Source: Larimichthys crocea
Lineage: Eukaryota > Chordata > Actinopteri > Sciaenidae
NCBI RefSeq assembly: GCF_000972845.2
Contig: NC_040011.1
Span: forward strand, 20,986,528 to 21,050,527
Direction of reading: 5' to 3'
DNA: 64,000 bases
The first letter of the stretch is position 1. The number at the start of each line of letters is the position of its first letter. A program made the position numbers and the translations under genes. The notes under the pieces are model-generated. The model searched no databases. It had not been told where the DNA came from and saw only the letters and a list, made by a program, of their open reading frames with translations. Shown here piece by piece: positions 38,516-50,053 of the stretch.

Positions 38516-38949
38516 TGCAGACTCTCTTTCTAGTGTGCTAATGTGTGACTGGGTGGCAGAGCATCAACGGCGGCTTCACCTGGCCTTTGACTGTGCCCGG
38601 GGCCGGCTGGAGAATGCAGCAAGATGGAGGAAGGAGCGGCATGATCAGAGAGCACTGAGTGAGCCATTAAAAATTGGTCAGAGAGTCTATCTGCAGGACC
38701 GTGGCGTTAGAGGGCGCAACTAAAGATCCAGGATGTGTGGAGCTCAACAACCTATCACCTAAGTGGTGAGAGCGCCAGCGCCAGGTTATGTGGTCTATTC
38801 CATTGCTCCAGTGCATGATTTGTCCCGGGTGCGGAGTGTGCACCAGACGATGTTGAAGCTAGCCTTGACCCTGCCCTCTGAATGTCCTGAAGAGGAGCCA
38901 CAGGATTCCTCAGAAAGTGTGTCTGAGGTTAGTGAGAATGAAGAAGGAC
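38516..38949 (+). pseudogene. gypsy integrase C-terminal fragment
   Basis: Encodes DWVAEHQRRLHLAFDCARGR, LKIGQRVYLQDRGVRGRN and, after a frame change, PGYVVYSIAPVHDLSRVRSV. These are the C-terminal integrase features of Ty3/gypsy elements (helical linker, SH3-like barrel, IAPV strand). It continues into an acidic tail and is cut by the L2 at 38950. The tail and LTR resume at 41727. Confidence 0.75.
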
Positions 38950-39034
38950 TGTCTAATAGTCTTTCCACAGAATCCTCTTCTGTCTGACCATTTTTTAATA
39001 ACCTTTTGAGTTCATTCTACCGGACTATAAGCCT

Positions 39035-39733
39035 TTGTGTAGAAGCTTCTACAGCAGATGTTTATCTGATAGTGCTGTAGCCAAATTTAAGGAAGTGATT
39101 CCTTCAGCATTGAATTCAATGCCATGTCTAACTGTAACAGAGGACATGTCTGCTTCCTTTAGCCCCTCACAAATAGACCATCTTGTTGATAGTATTACAG
39201 GCTCATTACGGACAACTCGAGACTCTATTGCACCTCTGAAAAAGAAGACAATTAAACAAAGAAGGCTAGCACCATGGTATAGCCAGCAGACTCGTAAATT
39301 AAAGCAAGAGGCACGTAAATCTGAATGCAAATGGCGTGCCACTAAACTGGAAGAATCTCATCTAGTCTGGCAAGATAATCTCAAAACATACAGGAAGGCT
39401 CTCCGTAATGCCAGAGCAGCCTATTACTCTTCTTTAATTGAGGAGAATAAGAACAACCCCAGGTTTCTCTTCAGCACTGTAGCCAGGCTAACAGAGAATC
39501 ACAGCTCTACTGAACCATCTATTCCTTTAGGTCTAAGTAACAACGACTTCATGAGCTTCTTTAATGATAAGATTATAACTATTAGAGACAAAATCCATCA
39601 CCTCTTGCCCTCAACAGGCATTGATCTGCATTCTCATACAGCAAGTTTGGAAAGCTGTAAAACCAGATATGTATTTAGACTGTTTTTCTCCCATCGACCT
39701 TCATCAAATAACTTTAATCATTTCTGCAGCTAA
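39035..39733 (+). pseudogene. L2 ORF2, endonuclease-RT linker
   Basis: 232 open codons with the family's basic linker ([20 protein letters not shown]) and [20 protein letters not shown]. It ends by frameshift at GIDLHSHTASLES. About 115 codons present in the sister copies ([10 protein letters not shown] through STETALVK) are missing from 39765-39770, removing the RT fingers. Confidence 0.85.
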
Positions 39734-39784
39734 GCCGTCAACCTGTCTCTTAGACCCCATCCCAAAGTTACAAATGACCTCCTA

Positions 39785-40939
39785 ATGGCATCAGACAAAG
39801 GACTCATCTCTGTACTCGTCCTGTTAGATCTTAGTGCTGCATTTGACACCATTGACCATCAAATTCTTTTACAGAGACTGGAACATCAAATTGGCATCAA
39901 AGGAACGGCTCTAAGCTGGTTTAAATCGTATTTCTTAGATCGATCTCAGTTTGTTCACGTCAATGATGAATCCTCCATGCATACCAAAGTTTGTCATGGA
40001 GTCCCACAAGGTTCTGTACTAGGACCACTTCTATTTACTTTATATATGCTTCCTTTAGGGAACATTATTAGGAATCACTCTATCAATTTTCATTGTTATG
40101 CTGACGACACCCAATTATATTTATCGATCAAGCCTGATGAAACCAATCAGTTAACTAAACTCCAAGCATGCCTTAAGGATATAAAAAGTTGGATGACCCA
40201 CAATTTTTTCATGTTAAATTCAGACAAAACTGAAGTTCTTGTAATTGGACCCAAACACCTCAGAAACTCTCTTTCTAGAGACTTAGTTACTTTAGATGGG
40301 ATCACCCTGGCCTCCAGCTCCACTGTAAAGAATCTTGGAGTTGTTTTTGATCAGGATTTGTCCTTTAATGTCCATATAAAACAAATTTCGAGGACTGCGT
40401 TCTTCCACTTTCGTAACATCGCTAAAATCAGATGCATTGTCTCTCAAGCGGATGCAGAAAAACTAGTCCATGCATTTGTTACTTTAAGGCTGGACTATTG
40501 TAATTTTTTGTTATCAGGCTGCTCTAATAAGTCTCTTAGGACTTTGCAGTTAATTCAGAATGCTGCTGCACGTGTTCTGACAGGAACCAAGATCAGAGAT
40601 CACATCTCTCCCATTTTGGCTTCCTTGCATTGGCTACCTGTTAAATCTAGAATAGAATTTAAAATTCTTCTCCTTACTTACAAAGCTCTTCATGGTCAGG
40701 CACCATCTTATCTAAAAGAGCTCATAATACCTTATTACCCCTCTAGAACACTGCGCTCTCAGGACGCTGGGTTCCTTGTGGTTCCTATAGTTTCCAAAAG
40801 TAGATTGGGAGCCAGAGCTTTCAGCTATCAGGCTCCTCTTCTGTGGAACAAACTACCTTTCTGGGTTCGGGAGGCAGACACGGTCAACACCTTTAAGAAT
40901 AGACTTAAGACTTTCCTTTTTGATAAAGCCTATAGTTAG
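39785..40939 (+). pseudogene. L2 ORF2, reverse-transcriptase palm to C-terminus
   Basis: 384 open codons to the natural end (FKNRLKTFLFDKAYS). Contains the A box [20 protein letters not shown], the [15 protein letters not shown] motif, the catalytic [12 protein letters not shown], and the C-terminal DLVTLDGITL and LIQNAAARVLTG segments. The upstream deletion disconnects it from the endonuclease, so the copy is inactive although this half is intact. Confidence 0.88.
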
Positions 40940-41065
40940 GGCTGGCTCAGGTCATCCCTTAGTTATGCTGCCATAGGATTACACTGCCGGGGGACCCCAC
41001 CGAGGGTTATGCCTAGCCAGGCACGGTATTGGTTGAAGATGCACACATCTCCCTTACCGAAAACA

Positions 41066-41067
<2 letters not shown>

Positions 41068-41129
<62 letters not shown>

Positions 41130-41232
41130 CCATCTCTCTCTATATATATCTCTCTATATTTCTCTATATCTCACTCTCTCTATATATATATATCTATATC
41201 TCTATATCTCTCCATATCTCTCCATATCTCTC
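41068..41232. repeat. (CT)n/(TA)n compound microsatellite
   Basis: CT run then ATATATATAT and TCTCTATA blocks, in the L2 3' UTR. Confidence 0.95.
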
Positions 41233-41726
41233 CATCTGTGGACATGTCTCATTAATGCATGTTACTAACCAAACTTCCCCGGAGTTTCTGTGCTCTGTCG
41301 TCCAGCAGGTTCTCGTGGATCGTGGCTGCTGCTGTGATCCTGCATGACGCCCACTACATATATTATTACTGTCATTATTACTACCATATCTATTACTGTA
41401 ATCATTTTTATCATTCATTATAATTCATTGTCATTTTATCAGTCATTGTACAATATGTTTGTGTTGATTTGTCCTGTACACGTGACATCCATTGCACGTC
41501 TGTCCGTCCTGGGAGAGGGATCCCTCCTCTGTGGCTCTTCCTGAGGTTTCTTCCACATTTTTTCCCTGTTAAAAGGGTTTTTGTGGGCAAGTTTTTCCTC
41601 ACTCGAACCGAGGGTCTAAGGACAGAGGGTGTCACCCCCTGTACAGATTGTAAAGCCCTCTGAGGCAAATGTACTTTGTGACTTTGGGCTATACAAATAA
41701 AATTGATTTCATTTGAATTAATTTGA

Positions 41727-42083
41727 CTGTGGGTGGTTCTAAGGGGGCCAGTACAGCATTCACCCACTGCAGTGCAGCCAAGTCCCCTACCCAGAGAGCA
41801 TGTAGTTCCACCTCCGGTGGCGAGAGGGGCATCTGTCCCTTCCCCTGGGCCAGAGGGAGCGTCCAGCAGCGGCTCAGCTGCTCCCAGGACGTCTCCCCGG
41901 ACCACAGCAGGTCAGCACTCAAACCTCCACTGCCTTCCAGGGCCTGTAAGGGGTGAGGCAAACAGGGCTACTTCCTCTCAGGTATTGGGTTCTAGTAGTA
42001 TGGCTGCAGGTATTTTTAGACCTTGGTCTTGATGTTGTTTTTATGTGTAGTCTAGCAGTGGGTCACCAATAAAACAAAGGGGA
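41727..42083 (+). pseudogene. gypsy pol tail (downstream half)
   Basis: Open frame 41733-42032 ends SSSMAAGIFRPWS. The segment before it (ASSSGSAAPRTSPRTTAGQH) is the Ser/Pro/Arg-rich tail often found after gypsy integrase. A polypurine tract AAAACAAAGGGGA sits just before the LTR at 42084. Confidence 0.65.
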
Positions 42084-42461
42084 TGTAACGGGGTGGTTAT
42101 TTAGTGTGTTTGTGTATATTTAATATTGTATTTCCCCTCTGTGCCCCCCAGTTACTTTATGTTGCAGCAGGTCTGGCGATTGCGGCAGGTGTGTCACGCC
42201 CCTTAGTGGCACCTGTAGTGCAGCCGCGTCACTGGCTGCTAATGCAGACCTGTTCATATAGCTCCCGTTGTGTTCAGTTGCTCTCTCTCCTCTGCCTGAG
42301 TGGGTGCTGGCCAGCGTGTATCTCCGCCAAGCCGTGGTTTCCCGGTGTATGTGCCGTGTGTGTCATGCTCCAGGTATGTAGCACAGTCCCCGAACTCTGA
42401 AAATGTTATAGGGTCCAGTGTTGACAACTTTCTATCGCAGGTTGGCATGTAGAGCTGCGAT

Positions 42462-42498
<37 letters not shown>

Positions 42499-43450
42499 TT
42501 CTGGTTAGCCGCCGCTGCCTCCGTAGCTTCTGACAGCTACACTATTTATTGGTGTTGGCTACAGCCCACCATGCAGATAAACAGTGGATACTGTCCACTG
42601 CGTTATTGTCCGCTAATGTAGTTTATATAGTATGTATTGATTTACATTTGCTCTGTCTCTCTTTTGAAGCTTGCCTGGTGTTAGGCTGCTGTTTTGCCCT
42701 GCCTTGCCTCTTCTCTTTTGTTTTTGGCCTTTTGCCCTTTTGGCTCCACGTTTGTTTCTTTTTGTTTCCCTGAATCAACTAGTTTACTGCTCTGCCATCG
42801 TCGTTTGGACGCTCATTTGTAGTTCAAGACCGACTTACCGAAAAATAATGCATGTAGCATTATGGGTTTTAGTCTTGAGTTGTGTGTGTAAAGATTTTAC
42901 TTGGTTTCTTTTTCTTTCTTTTTTTTTGTTTATTTATGCAGTGACCTTGTGACGGTTTTCAGGGGTAACAATTATTTGAATTTGCTTTTTAGTTTTTGTT
43001 TTGGGATGCCAGTCAAGACTCAGCCTGACAGTTTAAAACTAGTTTATCTCACTCCGGCGCTCAGGTCACTCGACCCCGAGCAGTGTTTTGGTGGATTAAT
43101 GGTGGGTTAGCCAGCTCCGAAAAACTACAAAGGTCCATGTCCACCAGGGAGTAATGAGTTGCATGAGTTTCCTGTGTTTGTGCTGGTTTTGGCTGTAGAT
43201 ACTCCATTGAAACTCCCCCCATTTCCCAGAGCAAAGACTCCAAGTGGGTTGCCATTTTGTTTCCTTTGTCCTCTTGTTCCACAAATAAAGAGGTTTTTCC
43301 CGCACCATCAGTGTGATTTTGTGTTATACGGTTTTCTGGGGTAACTATTATTTGAATTTGCTTTTTAGTTTTTTTTGGGGGTGCCAGTCAGGACTCAGGG
43401 GTGTCAGTCAAGACTCAGCCTGACAGTTTAAAACTAGTTTACCTCTTACA
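42084..43450 (+). repeat. gypsy 3' LTR region (right end uncertain)
   Basis: Begins TGTAACGGGGTGGTTAT after the polypurine tract. Contains a (TG)n run at 42463-42494 and an AATAAA at about 43284. A roughly 115-bp segment at 42942-43056 is repeated at 43312-43446, so the LTR may contain an internal duplication. No matching GTTACA end or target duplication is found. Confidence 0.5.
42463..42494. repeat. (TG)n microsatellite
   Basis: TG run within the LTR region. Confidence 0.95.
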
Positions 43451-44110
43451 AAACCACACAAAGGGTGCATAAATCCCAACCATAATTCATACAACCTTCA
43501 ATCATAATATGAACAAACCAAGATACCACTTCATGTATCAGTTCAATTTTAGTTCTTAATAGTTCAGTTCAAAATAAAAAAAGACAGGCATCTTTTTCAG
43601 TTTATTTCCAGTGGGAAAAAAACAAGGTTCACAAAAAAAAACACTAATCCTCCGATCGAAAAAAGGGGAAGCAAAAAAAAAAAAAATACGGTTTTATATT
43701 CCCGGTTATTTTCAGCTCACCAGCCGACACACCGGGACTCCTCCTCCGTCATGTGGAAGCAAAACGTCCTTCGTTGCGGGTCCGATATGTTCCAGGGCGG
43801 ACGCGTAAGGGACTCGAGAGCTAAGCTGCCTCAGTACTTTAATCTTACTATAGTATAATCTCCGCAGTGTGCGGGCGAGTCTGTGGTATAGATTAATATT
43901 GTGCTCTTTGGACATAAAATATTGTTTTACAAGAAGATAAGTAACTTAAATTTCTGACTATTGTGATTAATAAAACTTGTCAAACTTTTCTAACACCGTT
44001 GCCTGTATTCATTTGTGATCTTACCTGTGCATGGGTGATTGTTTTGGGAGACCCTCTGAGAAAGTAAAGTAAAAACTTTAGGTGCAAGTCCTATGGTGGT
44101 GGTGTCGGTT
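43451..44110. other. no gene recognised
   Basis: A-rich runs at 43611-43690 and otherwise undistinguished sequence. Possibly a worn LTR or leader of the adjacent ERV, but nothing proves this. Confidence 0.35.
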
Positions 44111-45340
44111 TTAATTCTCTAGGTCTGCCACTCGCAGTTTCATTATTGGGTATCGTTCGTTTGCTACCCGCAGCCCCTTTCTTGCCACAGTTGGAATCCA
44201 TTTTGAGTCTATGATCACTAGACAATACTTTTTATTTTCACATTTATTTAATTCAATGAAATCCATTGCATATCGTATGAAATAGGTATTGAGCATTAGG
44301 CATTTTACCTGGTCTTGGTCTTAATCTGCCTTGGACATTCTATTTTCCACAAACTAGACATGCACAAAAGCTAGATGCACAAAAATTTTGTTTTGGAATC
44401 CATACAAGCTCTTACATCCCCCCTGTTGACGCATAGGTTAATCCATGCGTCAATACTGCTGCAAATTGAAATACGTTTTTTGGAAATATGTACTTGCCCT
44501 CTGGTCATTTCCATGACTCATTATCAGACAATGTCGCCCCCTGTTCGTCTTAAATTGCTTTTCTGATTCAGGTGAGCTCTGTTGCAGATCTTTTAAGATG
44601 CCATGGTCAATGTGTGTGATCTCCTCAGCTGTGTATATGTCTTGGTATTCTTGTCTAGCAGCAGCTATCTTCGCTTCCTCATCTGCTTTGGGATTTCCTT
44701 GTGAAACTAAGTCTGTTCCTGTCATGTGGGCTGCACACTTACATAGTGCTATCTGAAGTGGTAGTTGTACAGCTTTTAATAAGGCTAAAATCAGATTTGT
44801 ATGCAAAATCGATTTACCTGTTTTTGTGGAGAAATTGCTGAACTCAAGTTTTAGCTATGGGCAATGTGGGCGACCGCCCAGGGCGCAGTCTCCGTGAGGG
44901 CGCACGAGCGCAGGGGTGTTGTTCGCCCAGGGCGCAAATGTAGCCAGAACCGGTGCTGAGAATTGGAGACACTCTCAAAGTACATGTTGGGTGCCTGGGT
45001 CTCACATTCTGCCAAACTCGTGCTGGTGGATTATTTTAACCCTTTGTCTATAGTTACCACTGCATATTCACTACTGTTTGTCCCACCCGGGTTCTTTTTG
45101 CATGATGCATCTACAAACATCACTACATCCAGATTTTGTAACGCCACGTCATTAAATCCGCTCTTGGCAACACTTTTTCTGTTGTTTGGTACTAACGTTG
45201 CTGGATTTAAAATTGTACACCTTTCAATAGTTAGATGAGGCTGAGAGAGTTCTCCCTCCGGAGTCCATGTGATCACATCATTAGCTGCCATGGGTGGATC
45301 TTGGATAATCTTGGTCATTCCCAAAAAAGACGTCATGTAT
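44111..45340 (-). mobile_element. endogenous retrovirus pol remnant
   Basis: Minus-strand blocks in order: 45336-45031 (end of RT connection and start of RNase H, with an active-site-like VMFVDAS), 44806-44450 (end of RNase H with the KCAAHMTGTD motif and QGNPKADEEAKIAA) and 44296-44111 (start of the integrase core, MDFIELNKCENKKYCLVI). The spacing fits a retroviral pol of the gamma/epsilon type. Frame changes, stops and a DNA-element insertion at 44850-44962 disable it. No env or gag is seen, and no intact protein remains. Confidence 0.65.
44850..44962. mobile_element. small hAT-type MITE
   Basis: About 113 bp: TTTTAGCTATGGGCAATGTG at the left and GCAAATGTAGCCAGAACCGG at the right are imperfect inverted ends. 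The middle is rich in GCGCCC. The same termini appear at 8112-8143, 20455-20560 and 24950-25030. It interrupts the ERV RNase H sequence. Confidence 0.6.
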
Positions 45341-46020
45341 TGTTTTTTTGTCTGTGATTTTTAATGAAACACTGAAAATCAGCTTTTGTTGTGAAAAGCA
45401 TCGGGAGATCAAAATTCTGATACTATAGTGTGTGTGTGAAAGGCCTGAGAATGATGAAGATATAAGAGAAGTGTGAACGTGAAACTGCCCTCACAGACAA
45501 TAGGTTGTGGAGTAATATAGTCGAAAAGGGGACTTGTTGACTCGTCTACCTTTCTATATGTGTTTAATTTAGGCGTGACACATTAAGGAGACGTTTAGTT
45601 TGGAAAGCGTAAAAAGGTCTCCGTAAATCCAGGACAAGCTAAACTGATGTACATTATGTAGTGGAAAAATTCTTTGTAACCTTTATTTTACAATTATATT
45701 TTTGTGTTTAACTTTGTATGCACTTTGTCCTACTTAGGAGACTGCCTCCTGATGGTTTGATATATGTTTGTGTTCTGACATTTCTCTCTGTCCCGGAGAT
45801 GTTGGTACCAGCCACGGTGTAGAAGGGGGAGTAAAGCAGATATTTACGAGGGTAACCCCCCGATGCAATTAGGGTCTCTCCTTTTATGGTCTCAGAGGAA
45901 AGGGAGAGGGAGAAATGTCTACAAAAGGAGCAGTTGAATGTATTAGCAGCAGAGAGAACTTTGCGACTGTTGTACTTGTCCTGTTGTCTCTCCTTGGCCA
46001 AGAATAAAGTTCTCATTTAA
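45341..46020. other. possible LTR, family unclear
   Basis: The end has CCAAGAATAAAGTTCTC (poly(A) signal) after a leader-like stretch, which suggests the 3' half of an LTR in plus orientation. The left end and target duplication are not visible. Confidence 0.35.
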
Positions 46021-47500
46021 TATTGATCGTGAGATGGGTGAGACCGCCACGGGGTCCCCAGACTCTGCCTCCTCAAAGGAAGACGTGCTGGTGGGATTGA
46101 GGAGGTCTTCGAAGTATTCCCTCGACCGACCCAAGACGTCCCCAGTGGAGGTCAGCAGCACCCCGTCCCCACTGAACACAGTGTTGACAGTGCACTGCTT
46201 CCCCCGCCTGAGCTGCCGGATGGTGCTCCAGAACCTCCTCGAAGCTGTTCGAAAGACGCTCTCCATGGCCTCACTGAACTCCTCCCACGCCCGAGTTTTT
46301 GCCTCCGCAACCACCGAGGCCGCACTCCGCTTGGCACGTCGATACCCATCAGCTGCTTCAGGGGTCCCACAGGCCAAAAAGGTTCTGTAGGACTCCTTCT
46401 TCAGCTTGACGGCATCCCTCACCGCCGTGTCCACCAGCGGGTTCGGGGGCTGCCGCCGCGACAGGCACCGACCACCTTACGGGCACAGCTCTGGTCAGCC
46501 GCCTCGACAATTGAGGAACGGAACAAGGTCCACTCAGACTCAATGTCCCCCGCCTCCCCCGGGACGTGAGTGAAGCTCTCCCGGAGGTGGGAGTTGAAAC
46601 TCTGTCTGACAGGAGATTCAGCCAGACGTTCCCAGCAAACCCGCACAGAACGTTTGGGCCTGCCAGGTCTGACCGCCATCCTCCCCCACCATCGGAGCCA
46701 ACTCACCACCAGGTGGTGATCAGTTGACAGCTCCGTCCCTCTCTTCACCCGAGTGTCCAAAACATGTGGGCGCAAGTCCGACGATACGACCACAAAGTCG
46801 ATCATCGAACTGCGACCGAGGGTGTCCTGGTGCCAAGTGCACATATGGACACCTTTATGCTTGAACATGGTGTTTGTTATGGACAGTCCATGATGAACAC
46901 AGAAGTCCAATAACAGAACACCGCTCGAGTTCAGATCAGGAGGGCCATTCCTCCCAATCACGCCCCTCCAGGTCTCACTGTCGCTGCCCATGTGAGCATT
47001 GAAGTCCCCCAGGAGGACGAGGGAGTCCCCAGAGGGGCCGCTCTCCAGCACTCCCTCCAAAGACTCCAGAAAGGGTGGGTACTCTGAGCTGCCATTCGGT
47101 GCATAGGCACAGATGACAGTCAGGACCCGTCCCCCCACCCGAAGGCGAAGGGAGGCTACCCTCTCGTCAGGGTCCCCGCCTCCGACTGCCGCCCATCTCT
47201 CTTTGCACCTGCCCCCTGAGACCCATGAAGGGGGGCCCATGTCACCCTTTCGGGCTGTGCCCGGCCGGGCCCCATGGGTGTAGACCCGGCCACCAGGCAC
47301 TCGCCAGCGAGGAGACCTGACTCCATAGGTATCTATATTCATCAGGGGTGATTGAGCTGCGCTTTGTCTGGTCCCTCACCTAGGACCTGATTGCCTTGGG
47401 TGACCCTACCAGGAGCATGAAGCCCCCGACAACATAGCTCCTGGGATCATTGGAACACGCAAACCCCTCCACCGCGATAAGGTGGCAGCTCCAGGAGGGG
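46021..47500 (-). mobile_element. non-LTR retrotransposon fragment (endonuclease region), family not assigned
   Basis: Minus strand. 47342-46419 is an open 307-codon AP-endonuclease domain and 46434-46040 continues in another frame through an EAKTRAWEEFSEAMESVFRT segment typical of the linker before RT. The RT itself is missing. The element differs from the L2 copies in this window. The protein style resembles I/Nimb or RTE-like fish LINEs, but the clade cannot be fixed. Confidence 0.7.
46419..47342 (-). pseudogene. AP-endonuclease domain of LINE
   Basis: Contains [48 protein letters not shown] and a final [10 protein letters not shown]. These are the AYxP, GDFN, D-V/Y and SDH-type metal and phosphate motifs of LINE endonucleases. 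The first motif near the N-terminus (Q/N) is missing upstream of 47342, so it is incomplete. Confidence 0.75.
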
Positions 47501-47790
47501 ATACTGAAACGTCAGATCATTTATTTTTTCATTGTATGTTCTCTGAAGCACTCTGGACTGATATACATGACTGGTTGTACACAAACATCAGACTTGAACC
47601 CTTTTCTCAAAAGGGCATTATTTATGGTGTAGTTATGGTCAATAATGAATGGGACTTTCTGGTGAACAATATATTGATCCTTGGGAAATATATGAAAGTA
47701 AAGCCAAGATTTAATGTGTTCCATAACAAGTTAGTTTCCTTCACCAAAGCCCTTAACGTAATGAAAGGTAAAGTGCAATGACATTTTTCA
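47501..47790 (+). mobile_element. L1-type LINE ORF2 C-terminal fragment
   Basis: The plus-strand frame encodes ETSDHLFFHCMFSEALWTDI, then FLVNNILILGKYMKV and a stop at 47781. The pattern of a His/Cys-containing HLFxxC motif followed by a basic tail is the C-terminal end of L1/Tx1-type ORF2. It abuts the previous LINE at about 47500. Confidence 0.6.
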
Positions 47791-48319
47791 GCTTACTTGG
47801 TAAATATCATCTACAACAAGAGCCCTAGCTAATGTTAGTTATTTTTTTATTAATTTTATGAAGAATTATTTTCTCTATGTTGATATTCTCTTATGTACTC
47901 CTATGCATCCACGCACCTCTTCCTTTCAAGTCTAAAACCCCGGCCCACACTTATTTTGTTAAACAAAATGCAGCGATTAAGACTATTATTATTATTAATG
48001 ACATATAATGCTGCAGTTAAAAGTATGTTAATTGCATTGATTATGTTAATTACAGATGCACACATCCAAAACTCTAAATAAACTACAGTACATCCAAAAC
48101 TCTGCTGCGACCACATTACCCCTGCCCTCCAGGGGTAATGTTAGGGGTAATAGTGACAGTACCAATTTTCAGGTTGATGTCATGGCAGATTGACTCATGG
48201 GCAAGGATGACCAGGAGTACGGTTTTTGACAGATTAAGCTGGAGATGGTGGTCTTTCATCCAAGTTGACAGATCAGAGATACAGGTGGAGATGCGTGCGG
48301 AGACCGTGGTGTCGTCCGG

Positions 48320-48847
48320 TTAGAACGACAGGTATAGTTGTGTGTCATCGGCATAGCAGTGGTAGGAGAAGCCGTGTGAGCGGATAACATGGGACAGCGA
48401 GGTGGTGTAGATGGCAAACAGAAGGGGACCCAGCACCGACCCCTGCGGCACCCCTGTGGAGAGGGTATGAGTCGATGACAGACGACCTTGCAAGACACAA
48501 TAAAGGAGGCGTCCAGCGAGGTAGGACTCGAGCCAGGAGTGGGCAGAGCCGGTAATGCCCAGTGTAGCGAGTGTGGCTAGGAGTATGTCGTGATTGACTG
48601 TATCGAAGGCAGCCGATAAGTCAAGAAGGATGAGTACAGATGATTGCCCTCGTGCTCTGGCTGTTTTTAGGGCTTCTGAGACAGATAGTAAGGCTGTCTC
48701 GGTGGAGTGGCCACTTCTGAAACCCGATTGTTTTAGGTCAAGTAGGTGGTGATGGGTGAGGAAGTCAGTGACTTGTTTAGAGACCGCCCTCTCAATGGTT
48801 TTCGAGAGGAAGGGAAGCAGTGACACCGGCCGATAATTTTCAACCAA
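48320..48847 (-). pseudogene. L2/CR1 reverse-transcriptase core
   Basis: 175 codons: MVENYRPVSLLPFLSKTIER, SGFRSGHSTETALLSVSEAL, A box [35 protein letters not shown] and catalytic [14 protein letters not shown]. All core RT motifs from fingers to palm are intact in this frame, which ends just after YADD. Confidence 0.88.
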
Positions 48848-49704
48848 GGGGGGTTAAGCGAGCCTTTTTCAGTAATGGCGTAACCTGGCTTGTTTGAACT
48901 CTGGAAATACACCTGAGGACAGTGAGGCATTAATCACGGATGTGATCGGGGGGACTACCGTAGGAGCGATATCTTGTAGGAGTTTAGAGGGGATGGGGTC
49001 CAGCGGGCAGGTGGTGGGGCGGTTGTTAATGACAGTTGGGATACCCGTCTTCTGAGAGAGGGTGAACGAGGAGAGAGTTTGCGCGTTGTCTCTGGGAGGT
49101 AGCAGGTTGTGACTGGGGGATCACAAATTGTTTGCTGATAATCGCCACCTTGTCTGTGAAGAAGGAGGCAAAGCTGTCAGCGGTGAGGTTGGTGGCGGGG
49201 GGGTGGGGGAGGATTGAACAGCGATTTGAAGGCGGAAAGAGTTTCCAGCGTCAGTTGTGCTGCTGATTTTCTTGTTGTAATATTCCATTTTAGCAGTCGT
49301 GACAGATGAAGAGAATGACGCTAGGAGAGATTGGAAGGCTTCTAGGTCAGCAGGGTTTTTGGATTTGTGCCATTTCCATTCTGCAGCTCTGAGTGCTGCG
49401 CGTGACGAGTGGATGGCATCAGTCAACCATGGGCGGGGCTGGGTGGAGCGTGCTGGTTTGCTAGAAAGAGGACACAGGGTATCTAGGCATGCGGTTAGTG
49501 TGGAACTGAGAGATTCTGCGGCTGCATCGACATCTAGCGGAGAGAAAACTGTTGGGAGGGGGAAGGGCACGAGCTGAGTGGGTGGCAGACAAGTTGCGGA
49601 GATTGCGTCGAGAGGTGGTCATGGTTGAGGGGTGGTAGGTAGTTCTGGGAGGGAACCAATGAAGTGGATGAAGAAGTGGTCCGAGGTAGGTAATGGTGTG
49701 ACCA

Positions 49705-49956
49705 TTATGTCATCAGTTTTGCAGTTTTGGTAAGGACGAGATCCAGTTGATTGCCGTTTTTGTGAGTTGGGGGAGTACTGACTAGTTGCATGTCAAATGA
49801 GTTGATGAGGGATAGAAAGTCTGCTTTGCCTAGATGGATGTTGAAATCACCGAGGACCAGCAGCGGGCACTCAAGTTTAGGGATTGAGGACAGTAGCGTG
49901 TCTAACTCATTGACAAAGTCACCCAGAGGTCCAGGAGGACGGTAGATGACGATCAC
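49705..49956 (-). pseudogene. L2/CR1 endonuclease fragment
   Basis: Contains VIYRPPGPLGDFVNELDTLL, LVLGDFNIHLGK and QLDLVLTKT. These are the central and C-terminal motifs of the AP-endonuclease. The N-terminal part is absent or frame-shifted. Confidence 0.75.
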
Positions 49957-50053
49957 TGAGCATTTGACTGGAGCTATGACTTTGATTGCATGGTGTTCAA
50001 ATGAGCAGTAGTTGGTGTTGAGGAGCAGGGGAGCATAGTTCCATTTGTTCCAT

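Larger units (their letters stand above)
38950..41724 (+). mobile_element. L2-clade LINE inserted in gypsy element
   Basis: 5' truncated in the endonuclease domain, with the 3' end complete (AAATAAAATTGATTTCATTTGAATT). GACTG flanks both sides (38945-38949 and about 41725-41729), a likely short target duplication. It is the best-preserved member of the family in the window. Confidence 0.85.
48055..50040 (-). mobile_element. L2/CR1-clade LINE, second family, damaged
   Basis: Minus strand from about 50040 to 48130: endonuclease C-terminal part (49956-49705), linker (49570-49121) and RT (48847-48320). The sequence differs clearly from the L2 family above but shares the domain order. Frame breaks at about 49700, 49120 and 48850. 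The RT C-terminus and 3' UTR are lost. A plus-strand scrap (ACATCCAAAACTCTGCTGC, about 48090) seems to be a separate CR1/Rex-like piece. Confidence 0.8.

Noticed and set aside
46034..46390. 118-codon plus-strand frame
   Set aside because: Antisense of the LINE linker region on the minus strand.
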